DNA of 64,000 bases from Rhodospirillaceae bacterium (GTDB taxonomy: Bacteria > Pseudomonadota > Alphaproteobacteria > Kiloniellales > DSM-21159). Each line of letters opens with the position of its first letter. Position 1 is the first letter of the stretch. A program made the translations under genes and the position numbers. Positions 43,825-51,951 of this stretch are shown here, piece after piece. The stretch is taken from assembly GCA_006969625.1 (NCBI GenBank), contig CP030885.1:2181430-2245429 (forward strand). Direction: 5' to 3'. The notes below the pieces were generated by a model. It did no database searches, was not told the DNA's origin, and was given only the letters and a program-made list of their open reading frames with translations.

Positions 43825-44661
43825 ATGGCTTGCATCGTGCCGCTTGACGCGCTTGGTCGCCTCCTCTGGGGTCTCCTCAACCCCGCCACCCTGCTGCTGC
43901 TACTGCTGCTGGCGGGCCCGCTGCTGTTGCTGCTCGGCCGTCGCCGGACGGGCACGTCCTGCGTGGTGGCTGCGGCCGGTCTGGCGCTCGCCGTCGCGGT
44001 CACGCCGCTCGACCGGTGGCTCTTGGGGCCGCTCGAACGGCGCTTCGCCCAGCCCGACCCGATGCCGGCACGGATCGACGGGCTGGTCGTGCTCGGCGGC
44101 GGGCTCGACATGCGCAGCGCACTCGCCGGACCCGACAGCGCGCTTACGGGAGCCGGCGACCGGCTGCTGGCGGCGGCACGTCTGGCCCGGCGTTATCCCG
44201 AGGCGCGCCTGGTCTACGCCAGCGGAGCGCAGTGGCCGGTGCCGGGCGCCGTCAGCGAAGCGGCGCTCGCCGCCGGCCTGCTGCGCGACCTCGGCATCGC
44301 CGACGGACGCCTGGTGCTGGAGCAGCGCTCGCGCAACACCCGAGAAAATGCCGTCTTCGCCAGGCGGCTGGTCGATCCGGCACCCGGCGAGACCTGGCTG
44401 TTGGTCACCAGCGCCGTCCACATGCCGCGCGCGCTCGGCAGTTTCCGGGCGGCGGGCTGGGATCTCGTGCCCTACCCGGTGGATCGACTGGTGGTGCCGG
44501 CGAGCCGATTGGACGACGGCGGGCTGGGCTGGTTCGACGGCGGGCTGGCCGACGGCCTGGTTTTCGTCCATATCGCGCTCAGGGAGTACGTCGGGCTGCT
44601 GGGCTATCGCCTGCTCGGCTACACCGAAACCCTGTTTCCTGCCCCGAAATCGTCACGCTGA
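43825..44661 (+). CDS. YdcF/ElyC-family (DUF218) membrane protein
   Basis: 278 residues. Two N-terminal membrane helices (about 12-32 and 40-60) are followed by a cytoplasmic or periplasmic DUF218 domain with VVLGGGLDMR, YASGAQ, LEQRSRNTRENAVFA and the late VTSAVHMPRALGSF. In E. coli the ElyC relative affects envelope homeostasis and lipid carrier metabolism. ATG 43825 is preferred over an upstream ATG at 43789. Followed after 26 bp by the lytic transglycosylase gene, consistent with envelope work. Confidence 0.87.
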   Translation: MACIVPLDALGRLLWGLLNPATLLLLLLLAGPLLLLLGRRRTGTSCVVAAAGLALAVAVTPLDRWLLGPLERRFAQPDPMPARIDGLVVLGGGLDMRSALAGPDSALTGAGDRLLAAARLARRYPEARLVYASGAQWPVPGAVSEAALAAGLLRDLGIADGRLVLEQRSRNTRENAVFARRLVDPAPGETWLLVTSAVHMPRALGSFRAAGWDLVPYPVDRLVVPASRLDDGGLGWFDGGLADGLVFVHIALREYVGLLGYRLLGYTETLFPAPKSSR

Positions 44662-44687
44662 GGCACGATTGTCGCGACTCGCCGGCC

Positions 44688-45941
44688 ATGGCAGAGAGTG
44701 ACCGTCACCGCTTCGAACGGACCCGCCGCAGCATGCGCCGCCTCAGTCTGACGCTCCTCCTCCTGATGATCGGGCTCACGCCCGCGGCGGCGGCGGAGCA
44801 GCCGTTTTCCGCATGGTTGGCCGACTTCCGTGCCCGCGCCGAGGCCCAGGGCATTCCACCGGCGACCCTCGAGCGCGCCTTTGCCGGGGTACAGCCGATC
44901 CCGCGCGTCATCGAGCTGGATCGCCGGCAGCCGGAGTTCGTCCTCAGCTTCTGGCGCTACCTCGGCAATGCGGTGACCGAACAGCGGGTCGCGCAGGGCC
45001 GCGAGTTGCTGGATACGCACGCCGTGCTGCTGGATCAGGTCGCCCGCACCTACGGGGTGCCGGCGCGCTTTCTTGTTGCCTTCTGGGGGCTGGAGACGAA
45101 CTACGGCGCCACCTTCGGCAGCTTTCCGGTGATCCACGCGCTGGCGACGCTGGCCTGGGACGGGCGACGGCGCAACTTCTTCGAGACAGAGCTGTTGACG
45201 GCGCTGCGCATCGTCGCCGCTGGCGATATCGAGCCGGCGCGCATGGAAGGCTCCTGGGCCGGCGCCATGGGGCACCTGCAGTTCATGCCCACGACCTTCT
45301 GGGCGCATGCGCGCGACGGTGACGGCGATGCCCGCCGGGATATCTGGGGCTCTTTACACGACGTCTTTGCGTCCGGCGCCAACTATCTGTCCTCGCTGGG
45401 TTGGCAAGCCGACGAGACCTGGGGCCGGGAGGTGCGGCTGCCGGCCGACTTCGACTATGCGCTCGTCTCGATCGCCACGCGGCCCGAGGTGGTCAAGCCG
45501 CTGGCAGACTGGACGGCGCTCGGCGTGCGGCGGGCCGACGGTGGGCCCTTGCCCCAGGCCGACATGCGCGGCGGCCTGATCCTGCCGGCGGGCGCCGAGG
45601 GGCCCGCCTTTCTCGTCTACGAGAACTACCGGCACATCCTCTCGTGGAACCGCTCGATCCTCTATGCGGTGGCGGTCGGGCACCTGGCCGACCGGCTGAT
45701 CGGCCTGCCGCCGCTGAGCGCGCAACCGCCCGCAGGCGACCAGCGCCTGGCGGTCGAGGAGGTGAGGGAGATCCAACGCCGCCTGGGCAGGCTCGGCTTC
45801 GATGCGGGCGAGCCAGATGGACGGGTCGGCCCGATGACCCGCGAAGCCATACGCGCCTTCCAGAGGTCGATCGGCGTGCCCGCCGATGCCTTCGCCTCTC
45901 CGGCCTTGCTGCAGGAGCTGCGCCGGCGCGAACGTGGATGA
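44688..45941 (+). CDS. MltB-type lytic murein transglycosylase with peptidoglycan-binding domain
   Basis: 417 residues. Signal/anchor segment at about residues 17-36 (LSLTLLLLMIGLTPAAAAEQ). The catalytic domain has WGLETNYG with Glu136, MGHLQFMPTTF and the GSLHDVFASGANYL segment of family 3 lytic transglycosylases, which cut glycan strands. A C-terminal peptidoglycan-binding domain (VREIQRRLGRLGF ... VGPMTREAIRAFQ) ends the protein. ATG 44688 gives a basic n-region; ATG 44733 just before MRRLSLT would also give a good signal peptide. An IS1595 element begins 29 bp after the stop. Confidence 0.92.
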   Translation: MAESDRHRFERTRRSMRRLSLTLLLLMIGLTPAAAAEQPFSAWLADFRARAEAQGIPPATLERAFAGVQPIPRVIELDRRQPEFVLSFWRYLGNAVTEQRVAQGRELLDTHAVLLDQVARTYGVPARFLVAFWGLETNYGATFGSFPVIHALATLAWDGRRRNFFETELLTALRIVAAGDIEPARMEGSWAGAMGHLQFMPTTFWAHARDGDGDARRDIWGSLHDVFASGANYLSSLGWQADETWGREVRLPADFDYALVSIATRPEVVKPLADWTALGVRRADGGPLPQADMRGGLILPAGAEGPAFLVYENYRHILSWNRSILYAVAVGHLADRLIGLPPLSAQPPAGDQRLAVEEVREIQRRLGRLGFDAGEPDGRVGPMTREAIRAFQRSIGVPADAFASPALLQELRRRERG

Positions 45942-46027
45942 ACCGCGGCGGTGCATTTTCCTTCGTAATTATCCCCTTGACCTACGTAAGCCCGATCCCC
46001 ACATTCGGTGGCAGGAGGGATCGAGCG

Positions 46028-46903
46028 ATGGCCAAGCACAGCGAAAGCAAACTGATCACGGTGCAGCAGTTCTTCCGGCAGTTCCCGGACGACGACACCT
46101 GCCTTGATCACCTGATGCTGGTCCGCTTCGGTGAGACGATGGACTGCCCCAAGTGCGGTAAGCACGGGAAGTTCCACCGCCTGCGCAAGGAGCCGGCCTA
46201 TTCGTGCCAGTGGTGCGGCCACCACGTTCACCCGATGCAGGGCACGCCGTTCGAGCGCACCCGCACGCCGCTCCAAAAGTGGTTCTACGCCATGTATCTG
46301 TTCACCACGACGCGCCACGGCGTGCCGGCGAAGGAGCTGCAGCGCCAGCTTGGCGTGACCTACAAAACGGCTTGGCGCATGGGCCACGAGATCCGCAAGT
46401 ACATGGGCGCCGTTGACGGCGACGACGGGCTGTCCGGCCATGTCGAAGTCGACGAAACCATGATCGGCGGGCGCCGCTCCGGCGGTAAGCGCGGTCGCGG
46501 CGCGCCGGGCAAGACCACCGTCATGGGCATGCTGGAGCGCGGCGGCTCGGTCATGACCCAGGTTGTCGAGAACGTGCGCCGCGTGACGCTGGAGCGGCAC
46601 ATCCTGGCGAACATCCAGGCCGGTGCGCAGATCAGCACTGACGAACTGTCGTCCTACGCCAAGCTGTCGCAGCACGGCTACCGGCACCGCTCGGTCAACC
46701 ACCGCCTTGACCAGTGGGTTGACGGCGACTGCCACACGAACGGGATCGAGGGCTTCTGGTCGCAGATCAAGCGCAGCGTTCGCGGCACTCATATCCACGT
46801 CTCCCGCAAGCACCTGCCGAAGTACCTCGGCGAGTTCGAGTTTCGGTACAACATGCGAGCTACTCCGGCTCTGATGTTCCCGCGTCTGCTGCTGAGCTTC
46901 TAG
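46028..46903 (+). CDS. IS1595-family transposase
   Basis: 291 residues. The N-terminal zinc ribbon (CPKCGKHGKFH ... CQWCGHH) and a helix-turn-helix-like region (LQRQLGVTYKTAWRMGHEIR) precede the catalytic domain: EVDETMIGGRR, DELSSYAKL and the late HTNGIEGFWSQIKR, the DDE/N signature of ISXO2-like transposases. Frame intact with GGAGGGATCGAGCG before ATG. Its 3' end overlaps the oppositely transcribed small passenger gene by 44 bp. Confidence 0.93.
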   Translation: MAKHSESKLITVQQFFRQFPDDDTCLDHLMLVRFGETMDCPKCGKHGKFHRLRKEPAYSCQWCGHHVHPMQGTPFERTRTPLQKWFYAMYLFTTTRHGVPAKELQRQLGVTYKTAWRMGHEIRKYMGAVDGDDGLSGHVEVDETMIGGRRSGGKRGRGAPGKTTVMGMLERGGSVMTQVVENVRRVTLERHILANIQAGAQISTDELSSYAKLSQHGYRHRSVNHRLDQWVDGDCHTNGIEGFWSQIKRSVRGTHIHVSRKHLPKYLGEFEFRYNMRATPALMFPRLLLSF

Positions 46904-47042
46904 GCGGCCTGCCCTTTGCCATCGCATCCAGCAGGCGCGTGAAGGCCTCGGCGTCGCCCTCGCTCTGATGCTCGGCGCAGAACTGGTCGAGCCGGCCGAG
47001 CTTGCGGGCTTCCTCAAGGCTCAAGTGCTTGCCGCGGGACAT
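46860..47042 (-). CDS. Small passenger protein of the IS1595 element
   Basis: 60 residues starting MSRGKHLSLEEARKLGRLDQF, charged and helical. Similar small proteins accompany ISXO2-like transposases in other alphaproteobacteria, as I recall. Strong ribosome site AAGGAGG, and a TGATG overlap with the upstream passenger gene. Function unknown, perhaps transposition control. The 3' end runs antisense into the transposase. Confidence 0.65.
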   Translation of the reverse strand: MSRGKHLSLEEARKLGRLDQFCAEHQSEGDAEAFTRLLDAMAKGRPPRSSAADAGTSEPE

Positions 47043-47722
47043 CAGCGCCACCTCCTTATCTCTCGAATTGCGCGCCTCAAATCGGATCGACGCACTCTCA
47101 GGTCGTCGAAAACGGGGTCGTGTTTTCCGTGAAGGGAAAGCGACGATACCCCCTCAGGGAAGTGATACATCCCCATGTCTTTTTGAGGGATTATCTCAAA
47201 TTCTGAGTCCGGGTTACGCTTGCCAAACAGATCGAGACCAACACCAGAACCAGTTAACGCATAGGCATAATATTGAAGAATTCCAGCATGGCCATTTTGC
47301 TGATTTTCGGCGATCTCTGCCGCCTTCGACTTTATTGTCTTCTTGTACACGATACGGCTAGCTTCTTTCAACGGAACGAGCTTTGAGAAAGGCCTGATCT
47401 TTCTGTGCCCATTTGGAAGCCGCCAATTGCAGACCCATTCATCCGGCATAGGCGTGCCGAAGTAGGCCGGCTTTGGTCGAGATAGGGTTACGCGAAGAAC
47501 TGTGTAATGAATAAAAATAACGGCAAATATGCCAAGGCCCGCTATTATAAACCACAAATCTATAGATGGCGCTGTCAGCCATTCTGGTGGAGCGCTTTCA
47601 CTAAAAATCTCCCACCACGCAAGGATATTTGACCTTGCGTCTTGCGGAGAAACTCCAGCCGCCGCCATCATCAACGTGGCCAAGCCGCCAAGGAACCAGT
47701 AGATGCGAGAGCGCAAACGCAT
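47042..47722 (-). CDS. Passenger two-helix membrane protein in the IS1595 element
   Basis: 226 residues. Two hydrophobic helices (about 7-24 and 55-77) flank a short loop of about 30 residues; about 150 residues of soluble C-terminus follow (WRLPNGHRKIRPFSKLVPL ... HDPVFDDLRVRRSDLRRAI). No family recognised. Its lower GC differs from the flanking chromosome. It lies between the transposase and the right inverted repeat, so it moves with the IS. Translation is coupled to the small protein after it. Confidence 0.65.
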   Translation of the reverse strand: MRLRSRIYWFLGGLATLMMAAAGVSPQDARSNILAWWEIFSESAPPEWLTAPSIDLWFIIAGLGIFAVIFIHYTVLRVTLSRPKPAYFGTPMPDEWVCNWRLPNGHRKIRPFSKLVPLKEASRIVYKKTIKSKAAEIAENQQNGHAGILQYYAYALTGSGVGLDLFGKRNPDSEFEIIPQKDMGMYHFPEGVSSLSLHGKHDPVFDDLRVRRSDLRRAIREIRRWR

Positions 47723-47870
47723 ACCCCCGACTCTGGCCGCGCGGCACTACCTAGGTCAAGGGGATAGTCACGTTTTCCTTAGCCACGACGCGGGGTCAGC
47801 GGTTATAGGCGTAACGGTCCCGGTGCCTGACGGCGGTGCCGGCGTGGCGAACAAGGGAGCGTTGCGTGCG

Positions 47871-48881
47871 ATGATGCCTGCCTTCGCGCGGTGGCGCCTG
47901 GGTGGCCTGCGGGCCGCGGGGTCTGGGGTGCGGCGTCGCTTAGCCCTGGCGGTGGCCGGCTTGGCCGTGTCCGGTTTGGCCGCTTGCGGCAGTACCGACC
48001 CGCATCCGGAGCCGGGCAAGCCATCGACCGCGACCAACGTGCTCAGCAAGGGCTACTACAAGGTCGGCCGGCCGTATCGGGTCGCCGGCGTGTGGTATAC
48101 GCCGGCGGTCGACTATGGGTACGACGAGACCGGCATCGCCTCCTGGTACGGACCCGGCTTCCACGGGCGGCAGACGGCCAACGGGGAACGCTACGACCAG
48201 TACGACCTGACCGCGGCACACCCGACTCTGCCGATGCCCTCCCTGGTGCGCGTCACCAACCTGGAGAACGGGCGGCAGATCGACCTGCGCGTCAACGACC
48301 GTGGCCCCTTCAAGAACGGCCGCATCCTTGACGTCTCCAAGCGAGGCGCCGAACTGCTGGGGTTTCTGCGCCAAGGCACCGCCAAGGTCCGGGTACAGGT
48401 GCTGGAGCGCGAGAGCCGCCAGCTCGCCGCCTTGGCCCGCAACGGCGAGATCGCCGGCAGCGACCTGATCGCCAAGGGTCCCGGCGGACAGGTGCCGGCT
48501 ATGGTTCCGCCCGGCGAAGTGAGCGAGGCACCCGCCGCACCGGTGCCGACGGTCAGTGCCGAGCCGCTGCCGGCGCCCGAGGCGGTCCGCGTCACTCGGG
48601 TCGCTACCGCTCTACCGTCTTCGCCGACCGTGACCCAGGTTGCGGTGCAGCCCTCGCGCCTGTTCGTCCAGGCAGGCGCCTTTTCCGAACAGGTCAATGC
48701 GGTACGCTTGGCACAGCGTCTCGACCCCTTCGGCGCGCCGCAGATCAGCGAGACAGAGGTGGGGGGCCAGCGCTTCTGGCGGGTTCGCATCGGGCCGCTC
48801 GACGGCGTGGCCGAGGCCGACAGTGTCCTGACGGCCTTGATCGACGGCGGCTTCACGCAGTCGCGCGTCGTGGTCGACTGA
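47871..48881 (+). CDS. rlpA: RlpA-like septal lipoprotein with SPOR domain
   Basis: 336 residues. A lipoprotein signal ends LAACG (Cys about 40). The double-psi barrel of RlpA has GIASWYGPGFHGRQTANGE, the AAHPTLPMPS block and the catalytic Asp in RVNDRGPF. A linker of about 90 residues rich in P/A/V leads to the C-terminal SPOR domain (RLFVQAGAFSEQVNAVRLAQ ... WRVRIGPLDG) that binds denuded septal glycan. RlpA trims such glycan during cell separation. ATG 47871 (or the next ATG, 47874) is chosen; the upstream open frame runs into the IS. Next to a PBP5-type carboxypeptidase, as usual. Confidence 0.9.
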   Translation: MMPAFARWRLGGLRAAGSGVRRRLALAVAGLAVSGLAACGSTDPHPEPGKPSTATNVLSKGYYKVGRPYRVAGVWYTPAVDYGYDETGIASWYGPGFHGRQTANGERYDQYDLTAAHPTLPMPSLVRVTNLENGRQIDLRVNDRGPFKNGRILDVSKRGAELLGFLRQGTAKVRVQVLERESRQLAALARNGEIAGSDLIAKGPGGQVPAMVPPGEVSEAPAAPVPTVSAEPLPAPEAVRVTRVATALPSSPTVTQVAVQPSRLFVQAGAFSEQVNAVRLAQRLDPFGAPQISETEVGGQRFWRVRIGPLDGVAEADSVLTALIDGGFTQSRVVVD

Positions 48882-48970
48882 CGGCCGCGCGCCTGCGACA
48901 GCCATAGTTCGGGCGCATTCCGCCGCTATGCGGGCGCCGCGAAACGCCAGTCCCGACGGAGCTTCTGCCG

Positions 48971-50119
48971 ATGATCCGCCCGCTCTCCGGTCTTGCCCAT
49001 AGACTGCTCGTCGTCGCTGTCGTCTTCGCGGCCCTCGCCGCGCAGCCGGCCTTGGCGTTCGAGACGGCGGCCGAGGAAGCGATCCTCATCGACCTGACGG
49101 CCGACACCGTGCTGTTCGAGAAGAACCCGGACCGGCCGATCCCGCCGGCCTCGATGAGCAAGATCATGACCGCCTACATGGTTTTCGAGCGCCTGAAGTC
49201 CGGCGACCTGAGCCTCGACGACACCTTTCTGGTCTCGGAGAAGGCCTGGCGGAAGGGCGGTTCCAAGATGTTCGTCGAGGTCGGCGACCGCGTCGCCGTT
49301 CGCGACCTGCTGCGCGGCATGATCGTGCAGTCGGGCAACGATGCCTCGATCGTGCTGGCCGAAGGCATCGCCGGCTCGGAGGCGGCCTTCGCCGAGCAGA
49401 TGAACGCGGCGGCGCGCGAGCTGGGCCTGGACGATTCGAACTTCGCCAATGCGACCGGCTGGCCGGACCAGGAGCACCGCATGTCGGCGCGCGATCTGGC
49501 CACGCTGGCCAGCGTGTTGATCCGCGAGTTCCCCGAGTACTACGACCTCTATGCGGAGACCGAGTTCACCTGGCACGACATCAGCCAGACCAACCGCAAT
49601 CCGCTGCTCTACCGGAACATCGGCGCCGACGGCCTGAAGACCGGCCACACCGAGGAGGCCGGCTACTGCCTGACCGCCTCGGCGGAGCGCAATGGCCGGC
49701 GCCTGGTGATGGTGGTGACCGGCCTGGACAGCGCCCGTCAGCGCGCCGAGGAGTCGGAACGCCTGCTGGAATGGGGCTTTCGCGAGTTCGCCGCCGAGCG
49801 GCTGTTCGAGGTCGGCGAGGTGGTCGAAGAGGCGGAGGTCTGGCTGGGCGAGCAAACCATGGTGCCGTTGGTGGTCGCCGAAGATGCGGTGATGGCCCTA
49901 CGGCGCGACGCCCGCGACGAACTGGAAGTCCGGGTCAGCTACGAGGGCCCGATCCCGGCGCCGATCGAGCAGGGGGCGCGGCTCGCCACCCTGACGGTCG
50001 AGGCACCCGGAATGCCGGCGCGCAGCTTTCCCCTGCTGGCCGGCGAGAGCGTCGAACGGCTCGGGCCGATCGGCCGCCTGCTGGCCGGCGTGAAGCACTT
50101 GATCCTGGGCCAGCTCTAG
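48971..50119 (+). CDS. D-alanyl-D-alanine carboxypeptidase (PBP5/6 type)
   Basis: 382 residues. Signal peptide ends at about residue 29 (PALAF). The penicillin-binding motifs are SMSK (Ser61, Lys64), SGN in VQSGNDAS, and KTGHT. A beta-rich C-terminal domain and a terminal amphipathic helix (GRLLAGVKHLILGQL) match the membrane-attached PBP5 family. It removes the terminal D-Ala from peptidoglycan stem peptides in the periplasm. It lies 89 bp after rlpA and 15 bp before tmk, a common alphaproteobacterial layout. Confidence 0.95.
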   Translation: MIRPLSGLAHRLLVVAVVFAALAAQPALAFETAAEEAILIDLTADTVLFEKNPDRPIPPASMSKIMTAYMVFERLKSGDLSLDDTFLVSEKAWRKGGSKMFVEVGDRVAVRDLLRGMIVQSGNDASIVLAEGIAGSEAAFAEQMNAAARELGLDDSNFANATGWPDQEHRMSARDLATLASVLIREFPEYYDLYAETEFTWHDISQTNRNPLLYRNIGADGLKTGHTEEAGYCLTASAERNGRRLVMVVTGLDSARQRAEESERLLEWGFREFAAERLFEVGEVVEEAEVWLGEQTMVPLVVAEDAVMALRRDARDELEVRVSYEGPIPAPIEQGARLATLTVEAPGMPARSFPLLAGESVERLGPIGRLLAGVKHLILGQL

Positions 50120-50134
50120 GCTCCCCTGCCGGGT

Positions 50135-50770
50135 ATGCAGCCACGCGGTCGCTTCATCACCTTCGAGGGCGGGGAGGGCGCCGGGAAGTCCACGCAGGTG
50201 CGGCGGCTGGCCGACCGGCTGAGCGCGGCCGGGCTGGCGGCGGCGGCCACGCGCGAGCCGGGCGGTAGCCCCGGCGCCGAGGAGATCCGCGAGTTGCTGA
50301 TCCACGGCGAGACGGCCCGCTGGGACGCGACGACGGAAACGCTGCTCCACTTTGCTGCTCGGCGCGATCATCTGACCAAGACCGTCTGGCCGCAGCTCGA
50401 GCGCGGCTGCTGGGTCGTCTGCGACCGCTTCGCCGACTCCACCCGCGCCTATCAGGGCGCCGCAGGGGCCGACCCGGCCCTGATCGAAACGCTCTATGCG
50501 CGCACTGTCGGCGACTTTGCACCCGACCTGACCCTGATCCTGGATCTGCCCGTCGACCTCGGCCTCGCCCGGGCCGCCGCACGGCAGGCCGGCGGTGCGC
50601 GCTACGAGGCGATGGGCGCGGCGTTTCACGAAGACCTGCGTCGCCGCTTCCTGGCCATCGCCGAGGCCGAGCCCGATCGCTGCCGCATCATCGATGCGAG
50701 CGGCGGTGCGGAGACGGTCGCAGAGCGGGTCTGGCAGGCGGTGGCGTCCCGGCTACCGGTGCCGCGGTGA
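50135..50770 (+). CDS. tmk: Thymidylate kinase
   Basis: 211 residues. It phosphorylates dTMP to dTDP. P-loop GGEGAGKS (12-19), the DR motif in VCDRFADSTRAYQG, and TREPGGSPGAEEIR for dTMP binding are all present. The lid region (RQAGGARYE) lacks an Arg-rich class I pattern but is within family range. The stop overlaps the holB GTG (GTGA), so the operon is tightly coupled. Confidence 0.96.
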   Translation: MQPRGRFITFEGGEGAGKSTQVRRLADRLSAAGLAAAATREPGGSPGAEEIRELLIHGETARWDATTETLLHFAARRDHLTKTVWPQLERGCWVVCDRFADSTRAYQGAAGADPALIETLYARTVGDFAPDLTLILDLPVDLGLARAAARQAGGARYEAMGAAFHEDLRRRFLAIAEAEPDRCRIIDASGGAETVAERVWQAVASRLPVPR

Positions 50771-51897
50771 GCCCGGCAGCCGCAAAGGCGACGGACGAGG
50801 CGCAGCGGAGCTGGCCTGAACCGCGCGCCAATCCCCGCCTGCTCGCGCAAGAAGCTGCGGAAACCGCGCTCCTTGCGGCCTACCGCAGCGGCCGGCTGCC
50901 GCATGCCTGGCTGCTGACCGGCCCGCGGGGTGTCGGCAAGGCCACCCTGGCCTATCGCTTCGCGCGCTTTCTGCTTGCCGAGCAAGGCGGCGACGCCGAG
51001 GTGGGGCCCGGGCTGTTCGGGGAGACGCCGCCGCCGCCAACCAGCCTCGCCATTGACGCTGAGGCGCCGATCTTCCGCCGTGTCGCCGCCGGCGGGCATC
51101 CGGATCTAGTCACGCTGGTGCGCACGCCGAACCCGCAGACCAAGAAGCTGCGCGGCGACATTGTCGTCGACGACGTGCGCGCCGCGACCGGCTTCCTGCG
51201 CCACACCTCCAGCGAGGGCGGCTGGCGGATCTGCATCGTCGATGCAGCCGACGAGATGAATATCAATGCAGCCAATGCCTTGCTGAAGGTTCTTGAGGAG
51301 CCGCCGCAGCAGGCACTGCTGCTGCTGCTGGCCCACGCGCCCGGACGGCTGTTGCCGACGATCCGTTCGCGCTGCCGCCCGTTGGCCTTGACCCCCTTGC
51401 CCGAGACCACGGTAGTCGATCTGCTCGCCGACTTCGCACCAGAGCTGTCGGCCGAAGACGCTCTGGCCCTGACGCGGCTGTCCGAGGGCTCGATCGGCCG
51501 GGCGCTCGACCTGGCCGGCGAGGGCGGGCTGGAGCTGTACCGGGAGATGCTGGAGCTGCTGCAGGGCCTGCCACGGCTGGACGTGGCGCGCCTGCACGGC
51601 CTCGGCGAGCGGCTGGCGCGCGACCAGAGCGGAACGCTGTTCCGCACGCTCGGGGCGCTGCTTTCGGGCTGGATCGGCCGGCTGGTGCTGGCGCGGGCCG
51701 AGGGCACCGCGCCGCTGGAGGTGGTGCCGGGCGAGGCGCGCCTGCTGGCCGAACTCGGCGCCGGGCGCAGCCTTGCCTCCTGGTTAGACCTGTGGGAGAA
51801 CCTGCGCCGCCGCTTCGCCCAGGCCGAGGCCGCGTCGCTCGATCGCAAGCAGGCGCTGATCGCCGCCTTCCTGGAGATCGAGACGCTGGCGTCGTGA
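50767..51897 (+). CDS. holB: DNA polymerase III delta' subunit
   Basis: 376 residues with GTG start inside GTGA. The AAA+ clamp-loader fold has Walker A GPRGVGKA (52-59), the DIVVDDVRAA and FLRHTSSEGGWRICIVDAADEMN region, then ANALLKVLEEPP and the sensor-like SRCRPLAL. The C-terminal half is helical, as in clamp-loader delta'. It is part of the complex that loads the sliding clamp. The zinc-binding Cys of other delta' proteins are not seen in the P-loop region, which is typical of alphaproteobacteria. Confidence 0.93.
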   Translation: MSPAAAKATDEAQRSWPEPRANPRLLAQEAAETALLAAYRSGRLPHAWLLTGPRGVGKATLAYRFARFLLAEQGGDAEVGPGLFGETPPPPTSLAIDAEAPIFRRVAAGGHPDLVTLVRTPNPQTKKLRGDIVVDDVRAATGFLRHTSSEGGWRICIVDAADEMNINAANALLKVLEEPPQQALLLLLAHAPGRLLPTIRSRCRPLALTPLPETTVVDLLADFAPELSAEDALALTRLSEGSIGRALDLAGEGGLELYREMLELLQGLPRLDVARLHGLGERLARDQSGTLFRTLGALLSGWIGRLVLARAEGTAPLEVVPGEARLLAELGAGRSLASWLDLWENLRRRFAQAEAASLDRKQALIAAFLEIETLAS

Positions 51898-51951
51898 TCC
51901 TTGCGTCCTGTGCCGGGCGGCCTACCTGACCGCCAGGAGCAGACCGGGACC

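Larger units (their letters stand above)
45970..47767 (+). mobile_element. IS1595-family (ISXO2-like) element with passenger genes
   Basis: About 1.8 kb. Ends read TATCCCCTTGACCTACGTA at 45970 and the near-complement ending AAGGGGATA at 47767, an imperfect repeat of about 19 bases. It carries a transposase (plus strand) and two overlapping minus-strand passenger genes. It lies between mltB-like and rlpA-like genes and interrupts neither. No clear 8-bp target duplication is seen. Confidence 0.8.
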
